This document shows, piece by piece, positions 25,488 to 36,748 of a stretch of DNA of 64,000 bases (position 1 is the stretch's first letter; each line of letters begins with the position of its first letter). Position numbers and translations under genes: made by a program. The notes beneath the pieces were generated by a model. The model was given only the letters and a program-made list of their open reading frames with translations. It made no database searches and was not told the DNA's origin. The DNA comes from Corynebacterium sp. HMSC04H06 (lineage in GTDB: Bacteria; Actinomycetota; Actinomycetes; Mycobacteriales; Mycobacteriaceae), in assembly GCF_001815935.1 (NCBI RefSeq), contig NZ_KV823440.1, positions 1 to 64,000 on the forward strand. Reading direction: 5' to 3'.

Positions 25488-26795
25488 TTAGAATACCGAG
25501 TCGTTCCACCAGCGGCGCTCCGGGGTGCCGCAGCGGGAGCCGGTCTTGTCCAGTTTGATGCCCACCACTTGGTGGAGCTGGACGATGTTGTGTTCGAAGC
25601 CCCACTGGGAGCCGGCCATGTACATGCCCCACAGGCGGGCGGTCGGCAGGCCGACCAGGCTGACGGCCTCTTCCCAGTTGTCCTTGAGGTTCTCGCACCA
25701 GGCCGACAGCGTGCGCATGTAGTCAAAGCGCAGGTTTTCCTCGTGGAAGACCTCGAATCCGTGGTCCTGCATCTTGCGGACGATGGTGCCGGACCCGGTC
25801 AGCTCCCCGTCCGGGAAGATGTAGCGGTCGATGAAGGATCCGCGCGGGGTCTTATGGTTGTCCGGGTAGGTGATGCAGTGGTTGACCATCACGCCGCCCT
25901 CGCGCAGCTTGCCGGACAAAAAGTCGAAGTAGCTGGCGTAGTTCTTCACGCCGATGTGCTCCATCAGGCCGATGGAGGAGATGGCGTCGAAATTTTCCTC
26001 CGACACATCGCGGTAGTCCATGTAGCGGATCTCAGCCAGATCCTCGAGGCCTTCCTCCAGGATCTTCTTCTGGCCCCACTCGGCCTGCTCGCGCGAGAGC
26101 GTCACGCCGATGGACTTCACGCCCTGGCGGGCGGCGTAGCGGACCATGCCGCCCCAGCCGCAGCCGATGTCCAAGTGGCAGTCGCCTTCCTTCAGGTGCA
26201 GCTTCTCAAAGACCAGGCGGTACTTGTTGGCCTGGGCCTCGTCCAGCGAGGCGTCCGGGCTGGGGTAGTAGGCGCAGGTATAAGTCATGGAATCGCCCAG
26301 GAACAGCTCGTAGAAGTCGTTGCCCACGTCGTAGTGGTCGGAGATGACATCCGCGTCGCGTTCCTTGGAGTGCCGCGACAGGCCCTGGCGCAACATGCGC
26401 TCGAATCGGCCGGCGCGCTCGGCCTCCGGTACCGGCTGGATCTGGATAGCGCCCATCGAGGCCAGCGAGCGCACGATCTTCAGCAGCGTGCTGGTATCCG
26501 GCCGCTCGAACTTCCGGTACATCTCGTGCAGGGCGTCGAAGATGCCGTAGGGGTGGGCCAGGTGCTCGCCCTTGACCGTGATGCCGTCGGTGATAAACGC
26601 GCGGGCTAGGCCGACGTCGCCCGGGGCGGTGGCGATGTAGGACAGGCCTTCCACGCTGTTGATGGACACGTGGTACTGCGAGTCCGGGTTGCCGGTGGAA
26701 GAACCATCAAACGCGGTCCAGTAGAAGGGGTTGGCGGCGGGGACGAAGGCGTCGATGATCTCGGCTACCGTCATCGGCTGAAACTTACCGGGCAT
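25488..26795 (-). CDS. tmsB: CFA synthase-family methyltransferase, tuberculostearic acid type (TmsB/BfaB/UfaA1-like)
   Basis: The 435-residue protein is a cyclopropane-fatty-acid-synthase relative with the SAM motif LDIGCGWGG, the SRHS...ISDHYDVGNDFYELFLG region and a C-terminal WGFEHNIVQLHQV segment. In mycobacteria and corynebacteria a protein of this type adds a methylene at carbon 10 of oleoyl phospholipids, and the FAD protein next door reduces it to 10-methylstearate (tuberculostearate). The neighbour upstream in the same operon, 32 bases away, is exactly such an FAD oxidoreductase, which supports this over a plain cyclopropane synthase. Substrate is inferred from the pairing. Confidence 0.85.
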   Translation of the reverse strand: MPGKFQPMTVAEIIDAFVPAANPFYWTAFDGSSTGNPDSQYHVSINSVEGLSYIATAPGDVGLARAFITDGITVKGEHLAHPYGIFDALHEMYRKFERPDTSTLLKIVRSLASMGAIQIQPVPEAERAGRFERMLRQGLSRHSKERDADVISDHYDVGNDFYELFLGDSMTYTCAYYPSPDASLDEAQANKYRLVFEKLHLKEGDCHLDIGCGWGGMVRYAARQGVKSIGVTLSREQAEWGQKKILEEGLEDLAEIRYMDYRDVSEENFDAISSIGLMEHIGVKNYASYFDFLSGKLREGGVMVNHCITYPDNHKTPRGSFIDRYIFPDGELTGSGTIVRKMQDHGFEVFHEENLRFDYMRTLSAWCENLKDNWEEAVSLVGLPTARLWGMYMAGSQWGFEHNIVQLHQVVGIKLDKTGSRCGTPERRWWNDSVF

Positions 26796-26827
26796 GGGAT
26801 AGGGCTTCCTTTCTTTCTTTCGTTGTC

Positions 26828-28366
26828 TTAAGAGTTGTTCACGGTCTTGTCGTAGAGAGTGGGGAAACGGCCCGCCGGGTCGGCCTGCTGTTTCATCTTC
26901 TCCGGCAGGTCGCCGCCGTAGAGCTCGGCGAACTGCTCCGGGGTATAGAAGGCCTCGGAGTACAGGGACTTGTGGCCGCCCAGCTCGCTGACCTTGGCCT
27001 CGATGACCTTGTTAAAGGCGCCCGGCTCTTGCTCCGGGCTGACGTGGTCGGCCGGGACTCCGGACCAGAAGCCGACGTTTACCCAGGTCGTCCCCTGCTT
27101 TAGGGGGTACAGCGGCCAAGGCGAGTCCGAGGAAGCGGTAACCTCGCCGGTGCCGACCAGGTCCTCGACGCCGTCGCGCAGCCGGATGGGGCACAGCCAG
27201 ACCGGCTGGATGTCGCTGGCGGAGAAGAACCAGTCGAGCCACTGGGCGGTTTTATCGGCGGTGACTTCCACGTCTTGGACCACCCGCTCGGAGGCCGGCA
27301 GGCCCTTGGGCTTTTTGAGGAAGTTGTATTCCAGCTGGTACTTGCGGTCCAGGCGCACGATCTTCCAGTAGAAGGAGCTGCGGCGCCACTGGCGCGGCCA
27401 GATCTTGCGCACCGTCGGGTTCTGCGCGCCGAAGGCCCGGGAGCACCAGAACCAGTCCGTGTCCCAGCGCCAGATATAGTCGCGGATACTCAGCAGGTCG
27501 TGGCTCGTGCCGTGGGGGTGCTGCAGGCTGCGGTAGTAGATGGCCTGGCCGGTGTAGTCCGAGGTATGGGAGGCGGAATTGCCAGCCGCCACCGCCAGTA
27601 CCAGGTAGGCCTCCTGCGGGCTGAAGGCCACCCCGTCGAGACCGTGCAGGCGCGTGCCGTCGAATTTTCCACTGGCGGAGGCCTCGGCCAGGGCGTCCTG
27701 GAAGCTGTCAAGGTCGTGGAAGCGCACGGAGCGGACCTCGATGCGGGAGGGGACTTCCTCCAGCTCGATGGTCAGGCGGACCGCGTAGCCCAGCGAGCCG
27801 TAGGAGTTGGGGAAGGTGCGGAACAGATCCACGTTTTCTTCCCGGGAGCAGGTCACGATCTGCCCGTTGCCGTTGAGGACGTCCATCTCCAGCACGGATT
27901 CGTGCGGCAGGCCGTTGCGGAAGGAGGTGGATTCCACCCCCATGCCGGTGACCGCCCCGCCCAGGGTGATGGTTTTCAGCTGCGGGACCACCAGCGGCGC
28001 CAGCCCGAAGGGCAGGGTCGCGTCCACCAAGTCCTCGTAGGTGCACATGCCCTGCACGTCGGCGGTCTTGGCCACCGGGTCGATGGCGATAACCCCGCCC
28101 AGGCCGCTCACGTCCAGCCCCGGGGTGGTGGACTCGCGGCCGCGGAAGAGGTTGGAGGTCTTCTTCGCTAGGCGCACCCGTTTGCCGGCGGGGACGGCTG
28201 CGAAGCTGCTCAGCAGCCGGCGCACGCCTTCTGCGTGGCGGTGCCAGCCGATGGGTTGGATGTCTTCCGCGTCGACCGTGCGGCCGGGTAACGCGCGGGC
28301 TAGCGCATTAGTAGCTCGACCGGTGACGTTAATCAGTGATTCTCTTAAGGTTCCGCCTGCGCTCAT
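26828..28366 (-). CDS. tmsA: FAD-binding oxidoreductase, tuberculostearic acid type (TmsA/BfaA-like)
   Basis: The 512-residue protein has a PCMH-type FAD-binding domain in its first half (VRLAKKTSNLFR; GLGGVIAIDP; PQLKTITLGGAVTGMGVESTSF) and a DIMINUTO/DWARF1-like C-terminal half. In the TmsAB pathway this flavoprotein reduces the 10-methylene intermediate to the 10-methyl lipid. It is transcribed divergently from glmM and 32 bases ahead of the methyltransferase gene. The FAD family is certain; the substrate is inferred from the partner gene. Confidence 0.85.
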   Translation of the reverse strand: MSAGGTLRESLINVTGRATNALARALPGRTVDAEDIQPIGWHRHAEGVRRLLSSFAAVPAGKRVRLAKKTSNLFRGRESTTPGLDVSGLGGVIAIDPVAKTADVQGMCTYEDLVDATLPFGLAPLVVPQLKTITLGGAVTGMGVESTSFRNGLPHESVLEMDVLNGNGQIVTCSREENVDLFRTFPNSYGSLGYAVRLTIELEEVPSRIEVRSVRFHDLDSFQDALAEASASGKFDGTRLHGLDGVAFSPQEAYLVLAVAAGNSASHTSDYTGQAIYYRSLQHPHGTSHDLLSIRDYIWRWDTDWFWCSRAFGAQNPTVRKIWPRQWRRSSFYWKIVRLDRKYQLEYNFLKKPKGLPASERVVQDVEVTADKTAQWLDWFFSASDIQPVWLCPIRLRDGVEDLVGTGEVTASSDSPWPLYPLKQGTTWVNVGFWSGVPADHVSPEQEPGAFNKVIEAKVSELGGHKSLYSEAFYTPEQFAELYGGDLPEKMKQQADPAGRFPTLYDKTVNNS

Positions 28367-28494
28367 ATGGGGCCATTTTAAGCGTGTCCGGGCGCGGCGC
28401 TATTCGGTACCGGTGCGGCTCCCCCACTTTAGGTGAGTGCAGGAAGTGGGAATAGGTCCGGTCCGGTCGCGCGAAGCATAACGGTAGGGGCATA

Positions 28495-29847
28495 ATGTTG
28501 GACATGACTCGACTATTTGGCACCGACGGAGTACGGGGTCTGGCTAACCAGAAGCTGACCCCCATGCTGGCACTGAAACTTGGCCAAGCGGCGGCGGAGG
28601 TGTTTACCGCCAACCGGGAATCCTACGAGCGCCGACCGCTCGCAATCATTGGCCGCGACCCGCGCGTGTCCGGGGAGATGCTCGACGCGGCGATCGCTTC
28701 CGGGCTCGCCTCCCGCGGCGTGGACGTGCTGCGCGTGGGCGTGCTGCCGACCCCGGCGATTGCCTTCCTCACCGATGACTACGGGGCGGACCTGGGCGTG
28801 ATGATTTCTGCGTCGCACAACCCCATGCCGGACAACGGCATCAAGTTCTTCTCCGCCGGCGGGCGGAAGCTGCCGGACGCGGTGGAAGACGACATCCAGC
28901 AGGTAATGGACTCCTTGAGCGAGGAGGGGCCGACCGGCACCAAGCTGGGTCGCATCATCTCGGAGGCTCCCGATGCCCGCGAGCGCTACCTCAAGCACCT
29001 CGCCGAGGTCGTTACCGCCGACCTGTCCGGTATCACCGTCGTGGTGGATACCGCCAACGGCGCCGCCTCCAAGGTTGCCCCGCAGGCTTACGAGGCCGCC
29101 GGCGCGACGGTCATCCCGATCCACCACAAGCCGAACGCCTTCAACATCAATGAGGACTGCGGCTCGACCCACATCGAGCAGGCCCAGAAGGCCGTGGTGG
29201 AGCACGGCGCGGACCTCGGCCTGGCCCACGACGGCGACGCCGACCGCTGCCTGGCTGTCGATGCCGCCGGCAACGTCGTTGACGGCGACCAGATCATGGC
29301 TATCCTGGCCGTCGGCATGCACGAGGACAACGACCTGCGCCACAAGACCCTGGTCGCCACCGTCATGTCCAACCTGGGCCTGACGCTGGCGATGCAGGAG
29401 CAGGGCATCGAGGTCGTTCAGACCAAGGTCGGCGACCGTTACGTGGTCGAAGAGCTCATCCGCGGCGACTTCTCTCTGGGCGGCGAGCAGTCCGGCCACA
29501 TCGTCCTGCCGGACGACTGCACCACCGGCGACGGCACCCTGACCGGCCTGTCGCTCATGGCGCGCATGGCCCGTTCCGGCAAGTCGCTGCAGGAGCTGGC
29601 CAGCGTGATGAAGGTCCTGCCGCAGGTGCTCATCAACGTGCCGGTTTCCGACAAGTCTGCCATCATGGGCAACGATGAGGTCAAATCCGCCATCGCCCAG
29701 GCCGAGGAGGAACTCCACGGCACCGGCCGCGTGCTGCTGCGCCCGTCGGGTACTGAGGAGCTCTTCCGCGTCATGGTCGAAGCTGCCGAGGAAGAGCAGG
29801 CCCGCAAGGTCGCCGGCCGGCTCGCCGCCGTGGTCGCCGGGGTCTAA
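28495..29847 (+). CDS. glmM: Phosphoglucosamine mutase
   Basis: It converts glucosamine-6-phosphate to glucosamine-1-phosphate for UDP-GlcNAc and peptidoglycan. The catalytic serine loop [17 protein letters not shown], the metal loop DGDADRC and the phosphate loop [14 protein letters not shown] are all present. Starts at 28495 (with AGGGG upstream) and 28504 (the family's usual MTRLFGTDG) are both possible. glmS, the preceding pathway step, lies 3.2 kb downstream, separated by a three-gene cassette and a hydrolase gene. Confidence 0.97.
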   Translation: MLDMTRLFGTDGVRGLANQKLTPMLALKLGQAAAEVFTANRESYERRPLAIIGRDPRVSGEMLDAAIASGLASRGVDVLRVGVLPTPAIAFLTDDYGADLGVMISASHNPMPDNGIKFFSAGGRKLPDAVEDDIQQVMDSLSEEGPTGTKLGRIISEAPDARERYLKHLAEVVTADLSGITVVVDTANGAASKVAPQAYEAAGATVIPIHHKPNAFNINEDCGSTHIEQAQKAVVEHGADLGLAHDGDADRCLAVDAAGNVVDGDQIMAILAVGMHEDNDLRHKTLVATVMSNLGLTLAMQEQGIEVVQTKVGDRYVVEELIRGDFSLGGEQSGHIVLPDDCTTGDGTLTGLSLMARMARSGKSLQELASVMKVLPQVLINVPVSDKSAIMGNDEVKSAIAQAEEELHGTGRVLLRPSGTEELFRVMVEAAEEEQARKVAGRLAAVVAGV

Positions 29848-29903
29848 AAACACCCGCGCCACCGGCAACCGAGAGCCCACGAGCGGTTCCAGAAAAAATT
29901 GGT

Positions 29904-29933
29904 GGGAACCGCCGGGGACTTCCGGCAGTCCAA
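29904..29933 (+). promoter_or_regulatory. ECF-type promoter-like motif, second copy
   Basis: GGGAACCG (29904-29911) and GGCAGTCCAA (29924-29933) repeat the blocks and 12-base spacing found upstream of esxB at 23253-23282; the intervening 12 bases differ. It lies 72 bases before the gene at 30006. Confidence 0.5.
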
Positions 29934-30005
29934 AGAGGTGAAGCTGCTCCCATTCGGGGCGGCTCGGACCTGAAGAGAAGAGACTGCAAGAAAGGGAGTC
30001 CCTCG

Positions 30006-30320
30006 GTGCCGGAATTCGAGTTCGACCACACTGATATTGTCGCTCGCCTGGGACAGGTATCCACCGGCGTGAGCGCGCAGCGCCAGGCGCACCTGCGCCG
30101 CGTGCCGGAGTACCCGCAGGCCGCCGCCGGCCGTGATTTCGCCGGCCACGGGCAGCGCATCCAGCAGCTGCTTAACCGCCTGCATGAGCTGGGCGGTTGG
30201 CGCATTAACAACATGGACGCAACCGTGCGCGCCGCGGCCGACCAGTTCACCGCCGTCTACCGCGGCGATGACGCGTTCGGCGCCCGCCTGGGGCAGGGGG
30301 ATGACCATGAGCAGCACTAG
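30006..30320 (+). CDS. EspC-like small helical protein, possible type VII secretion substrate
   Basis: The 104-residue protein starts at GTG 30006 after AAAGGGAGT. It appears all-helical, with a final segment ([20 protein letters not shown]) that resembles EspC-type ESX substrates and ends in Tyr85-x-x-x-Asp89, the YxxxD export signal of type VII systems. It overlaps the next gene by 14 bases and shares the promoter-like motif of esxB. No enzyme motif is visible. Family membership is tentative because identity is low and the Trp-x-Gly turn is absent. Confidence 0.6.
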   Translation: MPEFEFDHTDIVARLGQVSTGVSAQRQAHLRRVPEYPQAAAGRDFAGHGQRIQQLLNRLHELGGWRINNMDATVRAAADQFTAVYRGDDAFGARLGQGDDHEQH

Positions 30321-31860
30321 CGCCATGACCCGCAGCCAATTAGCCGATTATTCCCGCTCGGTGAGCAATTTCCAGCTGGCCAGCCAGGGCGCGTATTCCG
30401 GCCCGAGCCTGCCAATCGGGGTACTGCAGAAGATGGTCGGTTCCGTCGACGGGCTCAGCAGCGCCGACCTGGTGGCGGGCACCCGGGCGGCCGTCGGCGC
30501 GGACCGGCCCAACCGCGGCGGCGGTGAGCTGCGCGAATTCCTGCTCGGCGGCGGCTTCCTCGTCGCCGGCGACAAGCTGTTGGACCGCCTGCGCACCCTT
30601 AACGACGACCACGAGGATGACCGCACCCAGGCCGACGAGCTCGCCCGCGACGCGGAGGACTGCGCCCAAGCCATCGACGACGTGGTGGACGTTTCCGACT
30701 CCGCGATCGGGGAGTTGCTCAGCGCCGCCATCGGGCTGCTGGACATCCTGGCGATGGTGCTGCGCCGCCACCCCGTGGCCCAGTTCCTCATTTCGGCCAT
30801 CTCCGCCATCGGCGGCCGCGTCATCGAGGACACCAACAAGCAGGTCGCCGGCACCTGCCGGGAGCGCGACGAGGCCATCGACAGCTGCTACGAGGAATTC
30901 GAGCGCCGCTGTGAGTGCGCCTGCGAGCGCCCCCTACCGCCCGAGCCACCGGAAGCCCCCGCAGAACCAGAAACCGAACCCTGCGCCGAGGACCAGCCAG
31001 AGGCCGTGCCGAAACCCACACCAGAACCGCAACCCAAGCCCGAACCCAAACCACAACCCAAGCCCACACCGGATGCCGGCCCACCACCGACCGAGCCGTC
31101 GTCCCTGGACCCTGTGCCCAAGCTGGCCCCAGAACCTGAACCAAAACCAGAAAAACAACCAGAACCACAGCCACAGCCCAAACCGGCACCGGCCCCTCAC
31201 CCTGAGCCTGAGCCCTGCCCGGAACCAGAAATTCAACCTGAGCCCAAGCCTGAGCCAGAACCTAAACCGGAGCCCGAACCGGAGCCTGAACCTTGCCCCG
31301 AGCCGAAGCCAGCACCGGAAACCGAGCCGACCAGACAGCCCGCACCCGAACCGGAACCCACGCCAGAGCCTGAGCCAGCACCCGAGCCCTGCCCGGAGCC
31401 GGTCCCATGCGAGCCCGCGCAATGCTGCTGCGGCGTCCTCGGCGTCGCCGGTGCCGGCGTGGCACTTATCGGGGCTGGCCTGCTGTTGGCGGCCGCGGCC
31501 GAGTGCCTGGAGGGCATGGAATGCCCGGAACCAGAACCAGCTCCTGAGCTAGAGCCAGAGCCAGACCCGGAACCAGAACCCGAGCCCTGCCCGGAGCCTG
31601 AGCCGGAACCCACACCGGAACCAGAGCGGGCTCCTGAGCCTAAGCCCGGGCCGCCGGACCTGTCAGAGGTGCCGGAGCCGGAACCGCCGGCAGGCAAGCT
31701 GGCCCATATGGATGCCGCGCCGCCGGCGCCCGAGCCGGCGGCACCACCGGCTGCGGACGCCGGTGGTGGGGCGGGGCTTGCCCCGCAGGAGGCGCAAGTG
31801 CAGGAAGAAGATACTGGAGATGAACAGCAAGAGCGAGCCCGAAAGGCAGGACGATGGTAG
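30307..31860 (+). CDS. Helical protein with long Pro/Glu-repeat stalk and hydrophobic segment
   Basis: The 517-residue protein has three parts. Residues 1-200 form helices ([40 protein letters not shown]). Residues about 205-365 and 400-470 are irregular Pro-Glu/Pro-Lys repeats. Between them sits a Cys-flanked hydrophobic segment ([20 protein letters not shown]). ATG 30307 has AGGGGG at six bases; it overlaps the upstream gene by 14 bases, and its stop overlaps the next start. No signal peptide is present, so export by the type VII route, as its neighbours suggest, or a membrane location through the central segment are both possible. Function is unknown. Confidence 0.7.
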   Translation: MSSTSAMTRSQLADYSRSVSNFQLASQGAYSGPSLPIGVLQKMVGSVDGLSSADLVAGTRAAVGADRPNRGGGELREFLLGGGFLVAGDKLLDRLRTLNDDHEDDRTQADELARDAEDCAQAIDDVVDVSDSAIGELLSAAIGLLDILAMVLRRHPVAQFLISAISAIGGRVIEDTNKQVAGTCRERDEAIDSCYEEFERRCECACERPLPPEPPEAPAEPETEPCAEDQPEAVPKPTPEPQPKPEPKPQPKPTPDAGPPPTEPSSLDPVPKLAPEPEPKPEKQPEPQPQPKPAPAPHPEPEPCPEPEIQPEPKPEPEPKPEPEPEPEPCPEPKPAPETEPTRQPAPEPEPTPEPEPAPEPCPEPVPCEPAQCCCGVLGVAGAGVALIGAGLLLAAAAECLEGMECPEPEPAPELEPEPDPEPEPEPCPEPEPEPTPEPERAPEPKPGPPDLSEVPEPEPPAGKLAHMDAAPPAPEPAAPPAADAGGGAGLAPQEAQVQEEDTGDEQQERARKAGRW

Positions 31861-32135
31861 ACGACTTCGACGAATTTGCCCGGCAGTTCCGCCAGCGTAC
31901 CGCGGCGCGGCTGCTGGAATTTGAACGCACCCTGGCCAAGGCGCAGGAAGACTTAGAAAAGGCCGCGGACAATGCCAAGAACCAGGCTAGTGCCGAGGCG
32001 AAGGCGGCCGGCAAGACGCCGCGGACTTCGGCGGCGCACCCCGGGGCGCCGGCGCGGTTGGGGCGGGAGGAACGCAGAAAGCCCCAGCGCACAAGTGTGC
32101 CGGGGCAGGTAAAATCCGTGCTGCGGAGGGGCTAG
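31854..32135 (+). CDS. Small charged helical hypothetical protein (93 aa)
   Basis: ATG 31854 overlaps the stop of the repeat protein by seven bases, showing coupling. The first 55 residues form a charged coiled coil ([20 protein letters not shown]), the rest is a basic disordered tail. No domain is recognised. As the last gene of the three-gene cassette it may be a chaperone or partner of the others. Its 3' end overlaps the convergent hydrolase gene by four bases. Confidence 0.6.
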   Translation: MVDDFDEFARQFRQRTAARLLEFERTLAKAQEDLEKAADNAKNQASAEAKAAGKTPRTSAAHPGAPARLGREERRKPQRTSVPGQVKSVLRRG

Positions 32136-32965
32136 TCGTCGCGGGTGACGCCGGCCTTCTCACTGAGATCTTCGCCGATGAAGCTCTCCACGTTCTTGCC
32201 GACGGCCTCCGGATCGGAAAAATCGGAGTACTTGCTGTCGTTGTTGAGCTGGTGGAGGAAAAAACCGGTGATAAGGCCGCGGGCGGTCTCCGTGGGGCCG
32301 CCCTCAAAGGCCGGGGTGCCGAGCATGAGCTTGGTCAGGCGGTCTTCGCTAAAGCCCTGCTGGGTGCCCTTGGCAATCTCCCGGTAGGAGCAGTCGCCGG
32401 CCCAGTTGTAGGCCAGCTTCGCCGGGTTGCCGGCGCTGAAGATATCGGAACGGCCGGACCCGATGACCAGGCCGGGGATCTCCAGGCGGCGGGCGGCGCG
32501 GGAGGCCGACGGGGCAGTGGAGGCGGGGTAAATGGCCGCGACAGCGCGCACCTTGTCGTTGTCGACGCTGGCCAAGACGGCGGCGCCGCCGCCCATGCCG
32601 TGGCCGACCATGCCGAGCTTGCCCGGGCCGACGGAGATATTGCCCTGGCCCAGCTTCACGCCGGCGGCGATCTGCAAGGCGGTTTCCATGTCAGCGGCTA
32701 AGTTGCGGTGGTTCGGGTGAAAGCCGGTCTCCGTGTCCGGGGCGACCGCCACGATCCCCCACGAGGCCAGGTGGCGCAGCGTGGCGTGGTAGCTTTTCAC
32801 CTTCTTCATCCAGTCGTGGCCGAAGGCCACAGCGGGCAGCGCGTTGCCTTCGGCAGGGGCATACACCTTGCCGTTGAGGCCGGCGTACGACAGATCGCCG
32901 ACGAGCACCCGGTGCGGGCCGCGCTTGGACAGGGTCGATAGATGCTTCTTCAAATTCGCAGACAC
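32132..32965 (-). CDS. Alpha/beta-hydrolase fold protein with Gly at the nucleophile position
   Basis: The 277-residue protein has the alpha/beta-hydrolase pattern of chlorophyllase/PET-hydrolase-like proteins (LPAVAFGHDWMKKVKSYHAT oxyanion region; HLASWGIVAVAPDTE). The nucleophile elbow, normally Gly-His-Ser-x-Gly, reads MVGHGMGGG, with GGC coding glycine in place of serine. This would remove hydrolase activity of the usual type, so it may bind rather than cleave a ligand, or use another mechanism. It lies alone on the minus strand between the repeat cassette and glmS. Confidence 0.8.
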   Translation of the reverse strand: MSANLKKHLSTLSKRGPHRVLVGDLSYAGLNGKVYAPAEGNALPAVAFGHDWMKKVKSYHATLRHLASWGIVAVAPDTETGFHPNHRNLAADMETALQIAAGVKLGQGNISVGPGKLGMVGHGMGGGAAVLASVDNDKVRAVAAIYPASTAPSASRAARRLEIPGLVIGSGRSDIFSAGNPAKLAYNWAGDCSYREIAKGTQQGFSEDRLTKLMLGTPAFEGGPTETARGLITGFFLHQLNNDSKYSDFSDPEAVGKNVESFIGEDLSEKAGVTRDD

Positions 32966-33099
32966 ATCTACCAGGATAGAGCAAACCTTGGCACGGTAGC
33001 ACCTGACCGGGGCCGAAATCTCCGGGCAATTGTTACGGCGAGGTGAATATACAACCTGCCTCCGTCGGAGTGCTGGATAATGCTGTAATATCTGGGGCT

Positions 33100-34971
<1,872 letters not shown>

Positions 34972-34976
34972 CTTCC

Positions 34977-36077
34977 ATGTCGTTACTCACCACCCGCATC
35001 GATTTGGATGCCATCGCCCACAATGTTGCCTACCTCAAGGACAAAGTGGGACCGGGCACCCGGCTGATGTGCGTGGTGAAGGCGGACGCCTACGGGCACG
35101 GAATCGAAAAGGTGGCCCCCGTGATGGAGGCCGCCGGCGCGGACGCCTTCGGCGTGGCCACCACCGCGGAGGCCGTGAGCCTGCGCCAGGTCGGCGTCAA
35201 CCAGCCGATCGCGGCGTGGATCTGGGACCCCAGCGATGATCTCTCGGAGGTGCTAGCCCACGGGATTACCGTCGGCGTGCCCTCCCTGGAGCACGCCCGG
35301 GCACTGATCAACCAGGAGACTCCGGCCAGCGTCATCATCGGCGTGGAGACCGGGATGCACCGCTCGGGCATCCAGCGCGCGGACTGGCCGGAAGCTTTTA
35401 AACTGCTGCGCGACTGCCCCTTCCTGGAGGTCACCGGCCTGATGTCGCACTTCGCGTGCGCTGATACCCCGGATCATCCGCACAACGACTACCAGGAACA
35501 GCAGTTCCGCAACGCCCTAGAGCAGGCGCGGTCGATGGGCCTGGAGTGCCCGGTCAACCACCTGGCGAATTCCCCGGCCACCCTCACCCGCCCGAGCGCC
35601 TACTTCGAGCAGGTGCGCGTGGGCCTGGCCTGCTACGGCCTGGAGCCAATCGAGGGCTTGGAACACGACCTGCGCCCGGCGATGACCTGGGCTGCCACCG
35701 TCATCAACGTCAAGCCGATCGAGCTGGGGGAGGCCACCTGCTACGGCCTGACCTGGAGCGCGTCCGAGCCGGGCTACCTGGCCACCGTGCCCGCCGGCTA
35801 TGCCGATGGCCTGCCGCGCAACTTCCAGGACAAGCTGAAAGTGGGCATCAACGGCCACCTCTACCCACAGGTCGGCCGGGTGTGCATGGACCAGGTCGTG
35901 GTGGACTTAGGCCCCAACCCGCACGGGGTGGCCATCGGGGACGAGGCCGTGCTCTTCGGCACCGGCGGGCGCAGCGCCACCGATCTGGCGAACGCCGCCG
36001 GGACCATCAACTACGAGGTGGTCTGCCGGCCCACCGGGCGCACCCAGCGGACCTACCTTCCCCGGCAGGAGGCCTAG
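34977..36077 (+). CDS. alr: Alanine racemase
   Basis: The 366-residue PLP enzyme interconverts L- and D-alanine for peptidoglycan. The PLP lysine motif VVKADAYGHG is near residue 35-44, and the second-base tyrosine region LACYGLEP and RVCMDQVVVDLG are present. It follows glmS by five bases and precedes tsaE by one, in a cell-wall/tRNA-modification operon conserved in actinobacteria. Confidence 0.97.
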   Translation: MSLLTTRIDLDAIAHNVAYLKDKVGPGTRLMCVVKADAYGHGIEKVAPVMEAAGADAFGVATTAEAVSLRQVGVNQPIAAWIWDPSDDLSEVLAHGITVGVPSLEHARALINQETPASVIIGVETGMHRSGIQRADWPEAFKLLRDCPFLEVTGLMSHFACADTPDHPHNDYQEQQFRNALEQARSMGLECPVNHLANSPATLTRPSAYFEQVRVGLACYGLEPIEGLEHDLRPAMTWAATVINVKPIELGEATCYGLTWSASEPGYLATVPAGYADGLPRNFQDKLKVGINGHLYPQVGRVCMDQVVVDLGPNPHGVAIGDEAVLFGTGGRSATDLANAAGTINYEVVCRPTGRTQRTYLPRQEA

Positions 36078-36078
36078 G

Positions 36079-36585
36079 ATGCGCAGCGATTTTCCCGCTT
36101 GTGGCAGCGAGACCCTGAGCACCCGCGAGCAGACCCAGGACTTAGGAGCGCGCCTGGGACGCGCACTGGAGGCCGGTGACGTGGTGATCCTGGACGGCCC
36201 GCTGGGCGCGGGCAAGACCACCCTGACCCAGGGCATCGCGGCGGGCATGGGCGTGAAAGGCCGGGTGACCTCGCCGACCTTCGTCATCGCCCGGGAGCAT
36301 CGCGCGAAGCAGCCCGGCCCGAACCTGGTGCACGTGGACGCCTACCGCCTGCTGGATGACTTCGGCGCCGGCTCAGGTGATCCCATCGGGGACCTAGACG
36401 CGCTGGACCTGGACACGGAGCTGGCCGACGCCGTCGTCGTCGCCGAATGGGGTGGCGGGTTGGTTGAGCAGCTCAGCGACGACTTCCTGCTCGTGCGCAT
36501 CGACCGGGAAAGCGCGCGGGCTGACGACGCCCCGCTGGATGAAGACGGACCCCGCGTTATTTCCTGGCAGTGGCACAGCCGCTAG
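36079..36585 (+). CDS. tsaE: tRNA t6A biosynthesis ATPase TsaE
   Basis: The 168-residue protein has the TsaE P-loop GPLGAGKTTLTQGIA and the SPTFVI and HVDAYRL motifs. TsaE is the ATPase that cycles the TsaB-TsaD complex making N6-threonylcarbamoyladenosine at position 37 of ANN-decoding tRNAs. TsaB and TsaD are encoded just downstream. It starts one base after the alr stop. Confidence 0.95.
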   Translation: MRSDFPACGSETLSTREQTQDLGARLGRALEAGDVVILDGPLGAGKTTLTQGIAAGMGVKGRVTSPTFVIAREHRAKQPGPNLVHVDAYRLLDDFGAGSGDPIGDLDALDLDTELADAVVVAEWGGGLVEQLSDDFLLVRIDRESARADDAPLDEDGPRVISWQWHSR

Positions 36586-36748
36586 CCGGCCGCGCCCGCG
36601 ATGAGCGCGGAGGCGCCACACACTCGCGGAACCTGCACGATGTACCATTGCAGGGCGTAAAAACAATGCCCAAGCCTGTCTAGGCACTTAATCCCCATAG
36701 AAATAATCCGATAGTCGGGCGTACGACTGTCGCGCAGAAGGAGTCACC

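Noticed and set aside
28513-29880. Long minus-strand open frame antisense to glmM
   Set aside because: It mirrors GC-rich codons of glmM, has no recognisable product and no start signal. The same applies to the frames antisense to glmS (32968-34722) and guaB (48597-50195).
30900-31690. Pro/Glu region as a CRISPR array or DNA tandem repeat
   Set aside because: Units are irregular at DNA level and the frame is maintained; it is a coding low-complexity region.
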